Source of the DNA: Pseudoscleropodium purum
Taxonomy: Eukaryota; Streptophyta; Bryopsida; Hypnales; Brachytheciaceae
Direction: 5' to 3'
Assembly (NCBI GenBank): GCA_963969395.1
Contig: OZ017795.1
Span: 24,905,063 to 24,969,062 of the forward strand
Length of the DNA stretch: 64,000 bases
Part shown: piece after piece, positions 1-12,257 of the stretch
Layout: every line of letters starts with the position of its first letter
Position numbering within the stretch: the stretch's first letter is position 1
The notes under the pieces: generated by a model
What the model was told of the DNA's origin: nothing
Database searches by the model: none
The model's input: only the letters and a program-made list of their open reading frames with translations
Translations under genes and position numbers: made by a program

Positions 1-1518
1 TCGTGTGACCCGTCGGAGATGACTTCAGGCTCCACAATGGGAACAAGCCCATTCTCTTGGCAGAGAATAGCGTACCGGGCCAACCCCTGCGCGTTTTGCT
101 GAATCCCAAGCTCCGAGGGCTCCGTGTGGCCGATCTTCAACACGGTTCGCCACTTCGCAAACCGAGCTCCGGCGTCGTAGTACTTCTTGCAGCGCGCGCC
201 CAGCCCGTCGTGCCCTTGTGTGGTGGTCTCGCCGTTGGTGCCGGCTAGGGCCACGGTGCCCGTGTCCACCTTGATTCCTGTCATCACGCCACCTTCTTCC
301 AGCAATTTGACGAAGGGCTTGCCTGCTTGGGTCTTCTGGTAGAGCGTCTCCTCGAAGACCAATACCCCGCTCAAGTACTGGTGGGTGCCGGGGGCGGTGA
401 ACAGCATCTCACGAAGAGCCTGGCGGTTGCTCTCTGTGTTCTCAACGTTAATGCTCGATAGACGGGCTCCGATGGTCGTCGTGCTTTCATCTGCAGCCAA
501 AATGCCCTTTCCTGGCGTGCCCACGTACTTGGCCGTCCGAATGAGCTCATCTGCCGTCACACACATCAACCTAACTATAATTCAACACGCTTACATGTCG
601 TTTGCTATTGTGCAACTTCCAGTCGGGAAGTCGAAGAATTGAACATTACGCACATGATAATAATGAGATGAGAAGAAAAAATTGAGAAAGAATGATATGA
701 GAAAAAATCCAAATGTACAAGTCCAACCATTACTAGTATTGACCTGACTGATCTCCCTCAAGTACAAACCAACCGAACAGTTTCAAGAGCGTTCAGTTCT
801 GATTGAGCTTCAGGCAGCTTCAGGCAAGGAATTGATCATTGCAGACATGATATTAGGTGAAAAGCGAAAATTGAGGAAGAACAAATATGCTAAAATTAGT
901 ATGTGCAAGCCCTACTAATAATGATACTATGCACATGTAGAGGCACATCGAAGTTGCAACGCAAGCCAATCCTTTAGTATTGGGATGAGCACGACGAATA
1001 AAGTCTAAGCGTTGGTAGAATAATATATGCCCGCACCTCAATTGTTACTACCTGGCGAGCGATAATGCAACTTTACCAGGAGGTAATGTATCCAGTGTTT
1101 TTAGTAATTCAGATATAATCATTGGCGAGGATTATTGAAAGAGCAAACTGGTATTATCAGGACTGTTTAACCCTGCGTCTCCAGCTTGCAGTCGTTATGA
1201 GATGGAGAGACATACCTACTCATCTGACAATTCTGATAGTTACCGAGAGTACTCAAGAAAAGAAGGGATTCAATGGTTGAGACCCAACCGCATTTCCAGC
1301 AAGCGTGTTTCTGGTGAGCGTCTTTGCTTTGTGGATTGATCGCTACACCCAGACACACAGAAGGCCTAAAATAAAAACGCTAGTCGACGTCAATCGGACT
1401 GCTGTAGACAACTTAGTTACAATAATCATGCACATTGAAATCAAACATATGATTCTCTTGCAGCTTTACATTAACTCCTGAGGTGATTACCTGCGTATTT
1501 GCCCCAGTAGGCTGACAT
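1..1518 (-). CDS. FBA: Cytosolic fructose-bisphosphate aldolase, class I (5' part; gene runs off the window start)
   Basis: Glycolytic and gluconeogenic enzyme that reversibly cleaves fructose-1,6-bisphosphate to dihydroxyacetone phosphate and glyceraldehyde-3-phosphate. Two exons are visible: exon 1 at 1518-1491 (28 nt, MSAYWGKYA plus one base) and exon 2 from 550 to beyond base 1. The intron (1490-551) is GT-AG and phase 1, and it splits the Asp codon of the ADELI motif. The 192 visible residues read LAADEST (Asp30, matching catalytic Asp33), GIKVDTG (Lys103, matching Lys107), [17 protein letters not shown] (Lys142 and Arg144, matching Lys146 and Arg148) and PIVEPE (matching Glu187). No plastid transit peptide precedes the MSAY start, which points to the cytosolic isoform. 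The Schiff-base lysine (Lys229 equivalent) lies outside the window. One mild oddity: the usual STGTIGKRL is STTTIGARL. The family call is secure; expression status is unknown. Confidence 0.96.
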
Positions 1519-2539
1519 TCTCGCTCAGGTCCCACCGTAGATGAAATTACTCTAGAATAAGTAGTCGCAGTTCAAGTTCGTTCTGTTAACAAAGGAAAAA
1601 CAATTTCACTCCACTGTCTCGCAAAAACAGCAGCAACAATCTACATCCTAGATGCTGCTATGGTCACTTCAAGCTTCAGTATTCAATGGCAACTCACATC
1701 CAGATCAAAGAATACGGGACTTAACGCCAAATCACTTCCAGTTCAGTGTGGGCACTGAGAACCCACTCGCAACCTTTCAAATCAAAGGAAACATTAGATT
1801 CGAACTGGTTTTAATGACATACAGTTTTAATTGCGGTTGTGCTTTCAACCGGCGCTGCGAATACTCCGCACCTCAATTATCCTGAAAAGCATAACCTACA
1901 ATCACTGGCAGCACTCTTCATAATACTCGACTTACAGACGGTAATAGTCAGAGTATAAAACAAAAATGACATTTACAATACCCAGTTGGCAATAGAACAG
2001 CTGGCATTCTTCGAGATGTTCGTTATATAATAACATGACATCCCGGAGTAAAGATATCGTTGGCATGAGCTGAGTTATCTGCTCGAGGGAGGAGCCTCTC
2101 ATGCATGCTTTTCATTCCAGATACAGTAATTTATGACCCTTAATTTAGGTTCACTTAAGAGTAACTATTGAGGAATTACCTTGGAAGAACCATTTAATGC
2201 CAGGATTTATAAGATACCAGAATGAATGATATTCCTATTGAGTTTCAAGGTTACTCCAAAACACATTAGTCAGAGTATCAATTGAAGTGGAAGATAGAAC
2301 TAAACAGTAACCTAGTCGGTTTGGCTCTTTGAAAAAACACTTAAAACTGATCTTCATCTACAATACAGAATTATTCATGCTGTATCACTGAGAAAACTCA
2401 CTATTTGATTGGGACACAAGGGCTCACAGATCCCATTTAACCTCCGTAAAAGACTACCTAAATGAATCAAGACTATTCAAAAAAGAAAGGAAACCCTAAT
2501 GGGCAAACACTTGGCCACAAAAGCATGATTGCCAAGTCC
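1519..2539. other. Intergenic: aldolase promoter/5' leader and RNA-binding gene 3' UTR
   Basis: About 1 kb lies between the aldolase start codon and the stop codon of the next minus-strand gene. It must hold the aldolase promoter and the 3' UTR of its neighbour. I see no convincing open frame; the small plus-strand frame at 1652-1885 shows no recognisable motif. Confidence 0.6.
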
Positions 2540-3635
2540 CTACATGCCCCTCCAGCCTCCGCTGCCACCTGAGTTATCACGGCCACCATATCCACCGGAG
2601 CGGTAAAGGCCACCGCCTCCACCTGCCTGTCTATCTTGAGGTGACCGTTCAGTCGCGTAATCAACTCGAATGGTGCGACCTGCTAGATCCTGGAACAGTT
2701 ATCGAGAACAAACCGAGAACAAACGTCAGCAACCGAACACTACTTCGTTGTGCAGAATGACAAGACAACGATGTTTCTTTTAATTCATGTGGACAGAAAG
2801 CAAAGCAAGAGTGTCGCAAACAATAAAAACAAGCAATACATACAACAAAGACTCACCCGCCCGTCCATTGCCTGAAGTGCAGCTTCGGCTTCTTGCTCGT
2901 TAGTGAAGCTCACAAAGCCAAAACCCCTGGATCTTCCAGTGTCTCTATCACAGATGATCTTCACTGCGAACGAAACATTACAGCCTGTTAGGATTTAATA
3001 AACCCAAGCACCTGGCATTCACGGTTGCAGGATTTTTTTTCTTAAACCTCAGATTTAAACCCTAGGGTTTAAGTTCAAAAATCAATGAAACGAGGTTTGG
3101 AAGTAGTTTTCAATACACCTTTATAAATCTCGGTTAAATTTCGAACATACCTTCAACGACCTCCCCAAAAGCACTGAAAGCCTCCTTAATGTTGGCATCA
3201 GTCGTCCCCCATGCAAGACCTGAGCAACAATCAAGCATACATCAGAAAAACGAGATATAGACTATTTCGCACAATAGTATATCCACATGTAAACTATACT
3301 GTCTCGTGATTAGCTTAACATTAACGCCCAGGACTTCCCAGCTCATCGGCCCTAGTGCTGGTGGAAGAACCTTGGAGTCCCTAACAGCCAAATGGCACCG
3401 AACTGAACCATTGCCTAGTGACCTAACAAGCGGAGAAGAGTTTCTAATTGAAAACAATCTCCGGTAAAATCAAATGACTAAGGAACAACATACCACCAAC
3501 GAAAAGCTTTGAGCTGGCCATGCCCCTGGAAACAAGTAACATGGCAGGAATGGCAGCGGCACCACTGTGCTGTTGCAACATGGATCGCGCCACCGACTGG
3601 CGTACCAACCCCCCGAGCTTCGCAAGAAACGCCAT
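2540..3635 (-). CDS. Glycine-rich RNA-binding protein, probably mitochondrial (single RRM)
   Basis: Four exons: 3635-3494, 3219-3151, 2963-2857 and 2689-2540. All introns (274, 187 and 167 nt) are GT-AG, and they join to a 155-residue frame. Residues 1-40 are basic and hydroxylated with almost no acids (MAFLAKLGG...), typical of a mitochondrial presequence. Residues 42-117 are one RRM, with RNP2 KLFVGGL (43-49) and RNP1 RGFGFVSF (83-90), followed by DYATERSPQ. The C-terminal tail (from about 129) is short and glycine-rich with GGYGGRD repeats, ending WRGM. This matches plant GR-RBP proteins of organelles, which act in RNA binding, cold response and organelle transcript processing (family knowledge). 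The start is chosen because MAFL.KLG is the usual N-terminus of this family and the exon is open from it. The glycine tail is shorter than in many relatives. The gene is tandem with the aldolase gene and on the same strand. Confidence 0.93.
3055..3072. repeat. 18-bp perfect palindrome inside intron 2 of the RNA-binding gene
   Basis: TTAAACCCTAGGGTTTAA is self-complementary over all 18 bases. It contains two head-to-head telomere-like CCCTA motifs and ends in TTAA on both sides. It may be chance in AT-rich intron DNA or a regulatory telo-box-like pair. Confidence 0.6.
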
Positions 3636-3872
3636 TGGACCTTCTTCGCAATCAACGATCACACAAACCAAAACTGCAAGAAAAAATTGAACGGAATGCA
3701 AGAAACGTCTTGCGAAACAAGAGAGCTCGATGAAGTGAGTAAGGTAGAAGCAGCAGAAGAGATTCCAGCCGCTACTGGACGAGGATGAATACTGAAGAAG
3801 TATTGGGAACCCGCACACCTGAACTCAGCGTCGGAAAGGAATGCAAAAGATCCCCGTGGCCTCCCAATTGCT

Positions 3873-3887
3873 AAACCCTAACCCTAA
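3873..3887 (-). promoter_or_regulatory. Telo-box (AAACCCTAACCCTAA) upstream of the RNA-binding gene
   Basis: Two and a half telomere-type repeats lie about 240 bp upstream of the start codon at 3635. Telo-boxes are known plant promoter elements of genes for ribosomal and RNA-related proteins. The position fits a promoter or 5' UTR role for this gene; that role is inference. Confidence 0.6.
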
Positions 3888-4274
3888 TGCCTGAGGGTCT
3901 TGTTCCCCCGACACTGTTCCCTACTGCACTTGGTTCCCACTGTTTTGACATTCTCGTTCCAGAGGTAGGATGGGCACAAACTTGACCCCAGCCGAACCGA
4001 GAATGTCAAAAAATTGTATTTATTTTTAAAGATGAATTACTAAAACAATACCCAGAACGTAGATAATAGGGCTTTCCTCAATAAATGATCCTATAAATAT
4101 TTATATTATTTGAATTTATAGCAGATCATTCTTCAATAAATGAGATTTAAGCCATAATAGATTGATTTAGTGGCAACAATCAACATCTTAGTTGACAACA
4201 ATGGAGTGATTTAGTGATCACAATAGAATCTTTTAATTATCATCAAAGTGGCTATTTAGAGTAAAGTGATTATT
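3888..4274. other. Upstream flank, no gene seen
   Basis: The base composition changes sharply from mixed to AT-rich near 4010. This is probably the distal promoter of the RNA-binding gene passing into repeat DNA. Confidence 0.5.
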
Positions 4275-4278
4275 TTAA

Positions 4279-5198
4279 CCCCTGAAGCCCTAAATTACAT
4301 TATATTGGCAATATAGAGATTTGGAGCAGCTTACTACAAAGAATTTTATTTTAAATTTTCATAAAAATGTGCCTAAAGAGTAGCTTTAGTACCCCAACAA
4401 TTTTCAAAACCTTTGACTAGAAGGTTAAAACACTATCGCATGATATATAATTTCAATTGCTCAAAAGATTGGTCATATAGCTTAGAATTCTTTTTAAAAA
4501 ATCATTTTTTTTTAAAATAAAAATTTGAAATTGGTTTTCTATATTTTTCTATATAAGAAATAAATGATCATTCCATTTTTATTAATGACATAAAAGTAAT
4601 GAGGAGTTTTAGTTCATGGGCAATTATAAATAACCTACTCTTAGATAAATTTTGAAGTCCTTTATTTGACTCAATTTTCAATATTTTTGGAAATAAAATA
4701 AAAATATATGATATAGATTGTTTATTCCAACCTTAAAACCATTGGAATTGGCATTTTTCAATTCCATAACTACATTCTTAACAATTTAGTATTTTGAATT
4801 ACTCTACTTCATTTTACTTTTTTTTTCCTATATATTGTACAATTTCAAATGATCTAAATTTTTTCAAGCATGTAGCTAACTTGCCTTGAAGAATGAATCA
4901 CAGAATCTACACCATTTTAGACATTTCTTCATACAAATGTGACCTTGTGAAGTATAGCTACCAGGTTTTTTGTAAGGCCCAAATAAAGATATTTGTCCAT
5001 TCAAACACTTATATCTTGCAATCTACACACTAAAAAATTTTGAAATTTTTTCACATCTTTTCAAACCAATATACTACAAGATCCTATAGTTATATGTGTC
5101 CAAAAATGTTTGTTTTTTTCTAAATTTGGTACTTGTATTAGAAATGGCAATTTGGGAGCTTTTTTTTTAGTAAAAATGTAGTCAAAAACCTTGTGGGG
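4279..5198. mobile_element. TTAA-flanked non-coding element (piggyBac-like MITE), copy 1
   Basis: A 920-bp AT-rich block lies between TTAA at 4275-4278 and TTAA at 5199-5202. The ends are CCCCTGAAGCCC and, on the other strand, CCCCACAAGG. The interior matches the 15036-16106 element along its length: both have a stretch on 'GCCTTGAAGAATGAATC' and 'GTGACCTTGTGAAGT'. It has no coding capacity. TTAA duplication plus CCC-starting termini is the piggyBac signature, but no transposase has been linked to these ends. Confidence 0.6.
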
Positions 5199-5202
5199 TT
5201 AA

Positions 5203-8100
5203 TGTCTTGATGTTGTGATCATTATAAGAAAATATTTTGATTTATTTAGATAAATATGAAGATCATAAAAATTAAACAATCTCATAAAGACAAGGCAACC
5301 ATTGTGTCTAAAATGGGCTAATCTATCTTAAATACTTTGCTTTGCTCTATACTATTGTCATTAACATTGTGTTGACTTTCACAAAAGGTAGCTAGGTTGA
5401 TTCTAAAATAAGAATTAGAAAGGTTGGAATTGGTTTGCAAATTACTCTTTCATGAATTCAATGGATGGAGCCATCATGTTATACATTTGGCAAAAAATCA
5501 TTCATATTTCCACAATAATCTAAAGAGGTAATTTTGATTTATCATAGCAAAAGTCTAATAAACTGAAAGAGATGTAGTAAACTTCAAAAGGACAAAAAGT
5601 AAAAATTCCTTAGCATGTAAGAAGCATGTTCTTTAGTTTCTTGTTGGACCAATGTTTGCAGAGCTAGGCGGGATTAGTAGAAGGTGGTATAGAGCATTGT
5701 GGAGCACAATTGACCTTGGGTGTAAGTTTGAGCCTTGGTTTTGGCCTAGGCAAGGATTTTGGCACCGTGGTTGGGGACCTCAGTGCCCATGTCTTCCATG
5801 TGGGTGATTAGAATTCATCTTTTTCAAGTGTGTTTAAATTGTGAAGGAAATTCAAGGTGGAGCTCCATAGCTACAGTTTTAGGGCTCATAGGCCTTGGAA
5901 ATGGATACTAATCTACATTAGAGAGATACATGCATTACTGAGCCTTAATGTTGGGGCCAAAAGCTCAAGAATGGAAAAAAATGACCAATAGGGGCTTGCT
6001 ATGGAATATCCCCTCCTAAACCTTAGGATGAATAGTGTAATCTCTCCCCTATAAACTAAAGAGCTAATGTATGGTGGGAATTCTCTTTTGGAATTGTGGG
6101 TGTGTGCTTGGGAGAATCCTTACATATTGTGGCATTAGTGATGGTAGGGAGATGAAGATTCATGTGTGTTTGAAGCGATTGTAGCATTGATGAAGCATGT
6201 TGCTTGTAGGGACGACACCATTGGATTGTTTGTTTTATTGTTTGGCAATCGTATGGAAGTTCTTCTAGACATTCTAGGGAATTGGAGTAGTGGATGGACT
6301 TTGTGGACTCAAGAGCTAGCATGTGTTCAATGTGAACAGTAAAGTGAACCATTGGGACATGTTGGCAGAACATGTTGTTTTGCCTTGGAACACTAGGATT
6401 GCTTGATTTTTGGTGTTGCCTAGGAGATGTATTGATGAGATGAGCTTTGACCACATTAACAAGCTCTAAGCGCCTTTATATTGTTTGGAGATCTGAAGAT
6501 TGACATCCACAATTAATTTTGTTGAGATAAGTCCAATTCGATGCTATATTTTTCAACTATCCCTTATTTGTCTACGTTGCATACTTGTACATCTTTTGAG
6601 TAATGAGAATTAATATTTCCCTCTAGAGAACTTTTTTGATTTGGTTGCTTGTGCATTAGTCACATTGGTGATCATTGGTGACAAGGGTGATTAGTGACCA
6701 ATTTAGGCGATTGCCTAGGGTTGGCTACTTGTATTAGGGCGCTTAAGACCCCAATATTCATAAAAAAAAGGACATTTTTTTAGGATTATATTTTCTTAGA
6801 AGCCAAGTGGGTGTTGTTTAGGAGCTAAGTTGGCAAGGAGAACTTGTCAAACGGGAGAAAATTAGCTTGTATTTAGAAATTTCAGCACCCTAATTAGGGT
6901 TGAAACATTCACTTGGATGTCCCAAAACATAAATTTGACTTTCAAATTTGAATTCCATCACTTAGGAGTATTCATGGAGTGATTATGGAGGTGTTTAGAT
7001 GATCTTAGGGAGTTTTTGGAGTTTTTAGGGAAAATTTTAGTTTACAGTCTAAATTTTAAAATCTAAAATTCAAAACTAGAACATCAATAGGTAACTAAGG
7101 CAGTAGCTACTTATGGTGACCACTAGGACATAGGTGACTACCCAATCCAATGATTTCCTTGATATGTGCCAACTCTATAGTAGTGCCCATTGTCAAAGAA
7201 TAAAGAGCGGTTGCAAAAGGTAAATTTCATTGTAGCATTGTTCAAGTTAATCTTGGAGCACTTGCCAACACAAGGACTACAACACTGTAAACTAGAGTTT
7301 TGGAAGATATGGAGTGCAGATTTAGCTTCAGCACAATGTAGTTATGTAGGACAATTTGGCATGTCTGCACATTGATTATGTATAGAGTTGGCATTATTCA
7401 TCACTTTACAATGTTGGGATGACAATCATAATGTGGTGTTGCAATGCCTTATGTATGCACGATTTCTTCATCAAGTTGAGGATGAAATTTGTATACTTGG
7501 TTGTATGTATTTCAACCGAGATCGTATGACAAATTTTGCACTATATATTTTAGTTTGATAGTAAAGGAATAGAGTTAGACTACTAGTTATTAGTTAGGTC
7601 TTGTGTGAGGTGTACTTGGCAATGTGTGCTAGTCACCATTTTTATACGTGAATTTAGGGTTGATTCCCTAAATCGACTTAGTTGTTTGAGCATAATATGT
7701 TATTGGCCTTTTGTGGTTCTTAGTTTTGGTTTGCAATGATGGTTTAGGCCATGTGATACCACCACAGACAAGGACAATGGTGCAATTAAGCCCTTTAGAC
7801 TATTACCACTTGATGAAACAAAAGACAAAGGCATTTGAATTGACCAAAGTGCATTAGAAGGAAAGTGTGTTATTTTGAACATGTATGGTAATGTGTGCAA
7901 ATGTCTAGTAAAACATTAGGCACGTGTACTATAGATATGCAAAAAAATCCATCAAGATTGATGTGGGAAAAACAAAACAAAATCTGAAAAAACATGCCAT
8001 ATTTTTAGAGAAACATCATAACAAAAATGGTTAAAAAAAAGTATCCAAAGTGTGCTATGTGGCAACTATATAAGCGCCATGCAAACAAGCAATGCCACAT
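5203..8100. other. AT-rich intergenic DNA, old unclassified repeats
   Basis: No convincing gene. A slightly GC-richer patch at about 5650-5830 and the 132-codon minus-strand open stretch at 6056-6454 have no recognisable motif. The composition suggests decayed retroelement DNA, but no LTR pair, primer site or reverse transcriptase motif is visible to me. Confidence 0.5.
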
Positions 8101-8780
8101 AGGATTTTTTTCATTTGACTGGAAGATGAGGTGGCATTTGACATTGCAATTGACGTCATGTTTTTTTAAAATTTTCATATTGCTTTTAGTGACATCAATT
8201 TAGACATTCATAAGAATTTGAATACTATTTTTAGCAACATCAATTTTGACCTCCAAACATTTCTTGAGATGTTTCTTGAGACATTAATTTTAAATGTTAG
8301 CTTAGATATATACCATATACAATACATTATATATTGTACACAAATATATTATATACTATACACAATATGCCATACATTATACACCATACAAAATATGCCA
8401 TACATTATAAAAAATACACCATACAATGTACACAATACTAGCAATAATATTGAATGACTTGAAAAGCCTTGTTATAAATATTTTGACATGAGAAGGCAAG
8501 TTATTTATGCAAGAAGGGTGGTAGGAGGGAAGACAAACTATATGGGACATCTAAAACGTAATTTTTTATTATTAAAAACAGAATTTCAAATCTAAGTATT
8601 ATAATGAACATGATGTTGTCTTGCAAAAAACATTTGGATGTTACAAAGGATGTCTTAGTTGACATCACAAAAAACATCTACATACAATACATGACATCTT
8701 AGCTGACTTCTACTATGACAATGTTAAAATTCTAAGATGGCAATAAAGTATGTTGATGTGGCATGCCACTTCATCCTCTT
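8100..8780. mobile_element. Relic resembling the CACTA family at 17.2 kb
   Basis: The stretch around 8500-8560 (GGGTGGTAGGAGGGAAGACA..., then CTATATGGGACATCT) parallels 17605-17645 inside the delimited CACTA element. Both regions are rich in ATGTCA/TGACAT words. Ends are not preserved, so this is probably a degraded relative. Confidence 0.4.
8300..8450. repeat. Low-complexity ATACA/ATTATA repeat
   Basis: Degenerate, repeated ACCATACA, CATTATA and CACAATA words over about 150 bp. The plus-strand open frame across it (8218-8457) is an artefact of this repeat. Confidence 0.75.
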
Positions 8781-9701
8781 TAGGTGCCATATTACTCAAA
8801 TACCAATGTAAGTGCCCTTTTTTGGAAAAAAAATGCTATGTGATTTGCTTTCACCTATTTTTTTTACATGTGGTCACTATTTTACTTTAGCCTCCAAGAA
8901 TTTCTAGAAATTCACTTACAGTCAAATCTTAAGCCCTTGCTAATGTATGCAAGTCATTTGTAGTCTTTCTATCATTCTTCTTGTCCCAGGTCAAATTCAA
9001 AATGTTGGTCCCAACTAGAATTGTAAGCTCTAAGAATTCTCTCAATTTCTTTAAATGTATTACACATCTTGTGAAATCAAATATCAATTGTGATTTTCCC
9101 TACAAGATGTATTTTACATCATGCTAATTTAAAAGAGCCCTCAACAATAGAAAATGAAGATTTGCAATGAACACCTTTGCACAAAATGTTGAATTGAAAA
9201 ATCATAATCATTCATTATCAAAATCAAATGTTCAATGTTGAAGCAACACTTCAAGAAGACATCACTTTTTAAATTAACTAATTAAAATAGTGAGTACTTT
9301 AGGATTTATTTTACTTTAAAATGTAACAAAAAAAAATTGTTTTTTCCCACATGCAACCATTAGACCAATAGACCTCACACCTAATTAATATGTGAATGCG
9401 TAAATTTTCAAAATTTATTGGTGCTCATTTTGCAAAATATCCGCGTTCACTCTAGGGAAAACAATTTTCTCTATACATTGTGGGATTAGCTTGTTTGACT
9501 TCAAACATTTGTAATTTTAATTTGTGTCGTATTGAGTTTTGAGTTATTAATCTTTATGATATAGAATTCAGTTGAGAGTCTTAGAAGAAAAGAATTAATT
9601 CAAAAACATTAAATTTTTATGCATTTGAACATTATTCAATAGAAGTACGTACAAGGTAGAAATTTAATCCAAATTAATAGTATGTTTTAAAATGGAATTA
9701 A

Positions 9702-10591
9702 CCCCTAAAAGACCACTATCCCTTAAGGAGACTAATGGGATTTTGGGCAGGTACCTATGAGCTCAAATTTTTTCTTTCTTTTTTGAAACTTTTTTTGAAG
9801 ATACAAAAATGGATTAGCTTTGTGGGGAAAAAAGTTATGCCCAAATAAGTTCATAATAGGGGATGGGAGGCAACAAAAAAATCAGAAATTTTAATTTTAA
9901 TTTTTTTTTTAAATTCCCTCATACATAATATTTTTGTATACATGTACAACTTTGGTTCATTCTATTTGGATTTTTTATGTGAAAGTTATAGACAATCTTG
10001 TTTTTTGAGCAATTAGAGCCTTTTCTTCAAAAAAACAACTTGTAGGATTCGTTTCTAAATGCAATTCTTACAATTTTTCAAAAAAAAGGTCCTCCAGGTT
10101 TATCTTGCTTGCTAGAACACTCTCACCATTGGAATTAGTGCATTTTAATTCCATTCTTGAGCTACTAATAATTGAGATTTTCCTTTTGTCTCTTACTTAT
10201 TTCTACTTAACAATTTTTTAAAGAATAAAATTTAAGTTTATTTTTTAATATTCTAGATTTTTCTAAACTCTCAACTCTATTTTATACCATAGAGATTTAA
10301 ATCACAAAACTCCATAGTGCAAAAAATTAAACTTAAAAATGTTAGAAGCCAAAAAATCTTGTCCCACAATGTATTGAATAACTTGTTTTTTCTACTTGAA
10401 ACGCTCATATCATGCAATTTGGACAGTCACAAATTCTGAAATTTTGTTCACACATCCTCATACTAGTTAGGTGTAAGTTCCTATAGTTACATGTGGGCAA
10501 AAATAAATTTTCAAAATCTTTTACCTTTCGCTTGAGAAATGGAAGCTTAGAGTGTTTTTTGGCAAAGAAAAGGTTTTCATCTTTTAGGAAT
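9702..10591 (+). mobile_element. TTAA-flanked non-coding element (piggyBac-like MITE), copy 2
   Basis: An 890-bp element lies between TTAA at 9698-9701 and TTAA at 10592-10595. The left end CCCCTAAAAGACC is one base from that of the copy at 28877. The interior is collinear with 28877-29777 throughout, for example ATGGGATTTTGGGCAGGTAC near the left end. The right end is more decayed. No open frame of note. Confidence 0.68.
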
Positions 10592-10599
10592 TTAAAATG

Positions 10600-11073
10600 T
10601 AGTCAACCCAATGGGGAGTATTTTAGTTCATGAGATAAACCAAACCAAACTATATTACTAGGAAAATTGTGGAAATTCACTCTTATATGCATCCCACAAT
10701 CTATTTTTTGAAAATCATGCTCTAATTGCCCAAAGAGCTAGATGGACCAAAACTTCCTCATAAAGAATCCAAATGAAATGAATCCAAGCTTTACATATAA
10801 ACAAAAATTTAATTTTTGAGCTAAAAAAATTTAGAAAACAATAAGTTTATATTTTAGAATATGAAGTAGCTACCATCCTTCTCCTATTTTCAACTTATTT
10901 GGGTATAACTTTTGTACTTGAGCACCAATCCAAAAGAAAAAAAATTTCCCGCATACATAATGAAATTATCAATGTTAAAAAAATAAGTCTACAAATCACA
11001 GAAAAAAACAACCCCATGGGTACTTAACCAAAATTCTATTTGTCTCCTTGAGGGATAAGTGGCCCTTCAGCAC
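10600..11073 (-). mobile_element. Truncated, inverted copy of the same TTAA-flanked family
   Basis: Read on the minus strand from the TTAA at 11074-11077, it begins GTGCTGAAGGGCC and continues with a diverged version of the family's left end (GGAGACAAATAGAATTTTGG). It then passes into the part matching 29140-29210, with the AATGAATC and CCCAAAG words near 10730-10790. It abuts copy 2 in opposite orientation. Confidence 0.6.
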
Positions 11074-11077
11074 TTAA

Positions 11078-12257
11078 ACTACCAATTACAATAGTCGTCT
11101 CAAATTCAATGACATAAAGCTTTTTAAAATTGTCCACTGGAAATGTTCTCCTCAACTAAATCTGCTTAATTTGAATAGAAAGTTAGTTTCTTTCCAAGTG
11201 TTTTGTGTGGCCACTAATTCACATCAAAAAGTAAAATTACATTCAAGTACTCTATATTATAAGACTCCTTCATTCTTCTTTAAGCTATTTGTTATATATA
11301 TGCACTAATTATGGAAATGCTATAGAAGTGCAACTTCAACATCCCTCCATACATGTATTCATGAAATATATAAGGACTTGCCTTTTGCTTCTATTTTCCA
11401 TTTCAAGGCAACATTTAACCTGGCCCCACTTGCTTTTTTCCAAAGTTACTTGCACTAGAAAAGCCCCTCGGTCACCGCCAACATGGTAGTATTGCGTTTC
11501 TATGGACGTTTCAAAATACGCAACCATGTTCTCCATGATGTTCCTTTCAACATTCCTGCAACAAACAACATCACCTCATTCTAACTGTAACATCAATACG
11601 TTTTCTGATACGTATTCTTCAATTTAGTCTCCCCCAACCAAAACAACATCATCACCTTTATATTCTTCAGAATGTGCTCGTCACATTGAAACATAAGAAA
11701 AAATGTAGGCTCCTACTAGTGGTGGGGAGGATCTCCAAAGTGTGCTTGATTCCTTCCAAAGTTTGCATGTGGGATCATCTAATGGACTACCAAGGCAAGA
11801 CCAAGTCGAAGAGCACCTGTTACCATTTGTATTGTCACCTTTGGCTCAGGGATGCCTTGGAGTTTAATTCTTGAAGCAAGTCCCAAGTACCAAATTCTTA
11901 AGCACCAAAGTTGTAAAATTTTGAATTCAACAAGGAAGTGTGTACATTATTTGTAAACTACAGTTGGAGAAACCTATGAGTGAAGTGCCATTGTGTTGAA
12001 TTGGAGGGAGAATGGAGGCAAAAGATTTGGTCATTCTATACATTGTAGTAGTTTTGAGAAACGTAAGTCAACAGAGAAAGGTGGTGAGACATACCTTTTC
12101 TAAACACATGGAGTTGCTAATGTTTTCTTTGATTTTCTCGAAGGTCTAGGTTCAAAGATATGTATTCTATACTACGTGGTGGTGAGAGCAAGGCTAGTGG
12201 CCAGAAAGAGCCTTTAGTGTCTAGGACATTCTAATTCTCAATTTTATTGATTGGATA
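11078..12257. other. Intergenic, unrecognised
   Basis: Mixed AT-rich DNA with short overlapping open stretches at 11289-11536 on both strands and at 11674-11874. None shows a motif. It may be the 5' leader of the gag-like relic that follows. Confidence 0.45.

Noticed and set aside
57..642. Plus-strand open frames at 57-248 and 385-642
   Set aside because: They are antisense shadows of the aldolase exon, whose minus-strand translation is unmistakable.
3470..3818. Overlapping frames on both strands around the RNA-binding gene's first exon
   Set aside because: Only the minus frame reading MAFLAKLGG and spliced to the RRM exons is supported; the rest are other-frame readings.
5640..5830. Possible LTR or primer-binding site
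   Set aside because: A GGTATAGAGC-like word is present but no LTR pair, tRNA-complementary stretch or pol motif was found nearby.
6056..6454. 132-codon minus-strand frame
   Set aside because: Low-complexity composition (His, Thr, Gln and Asn rich), no motif and no supporting context.
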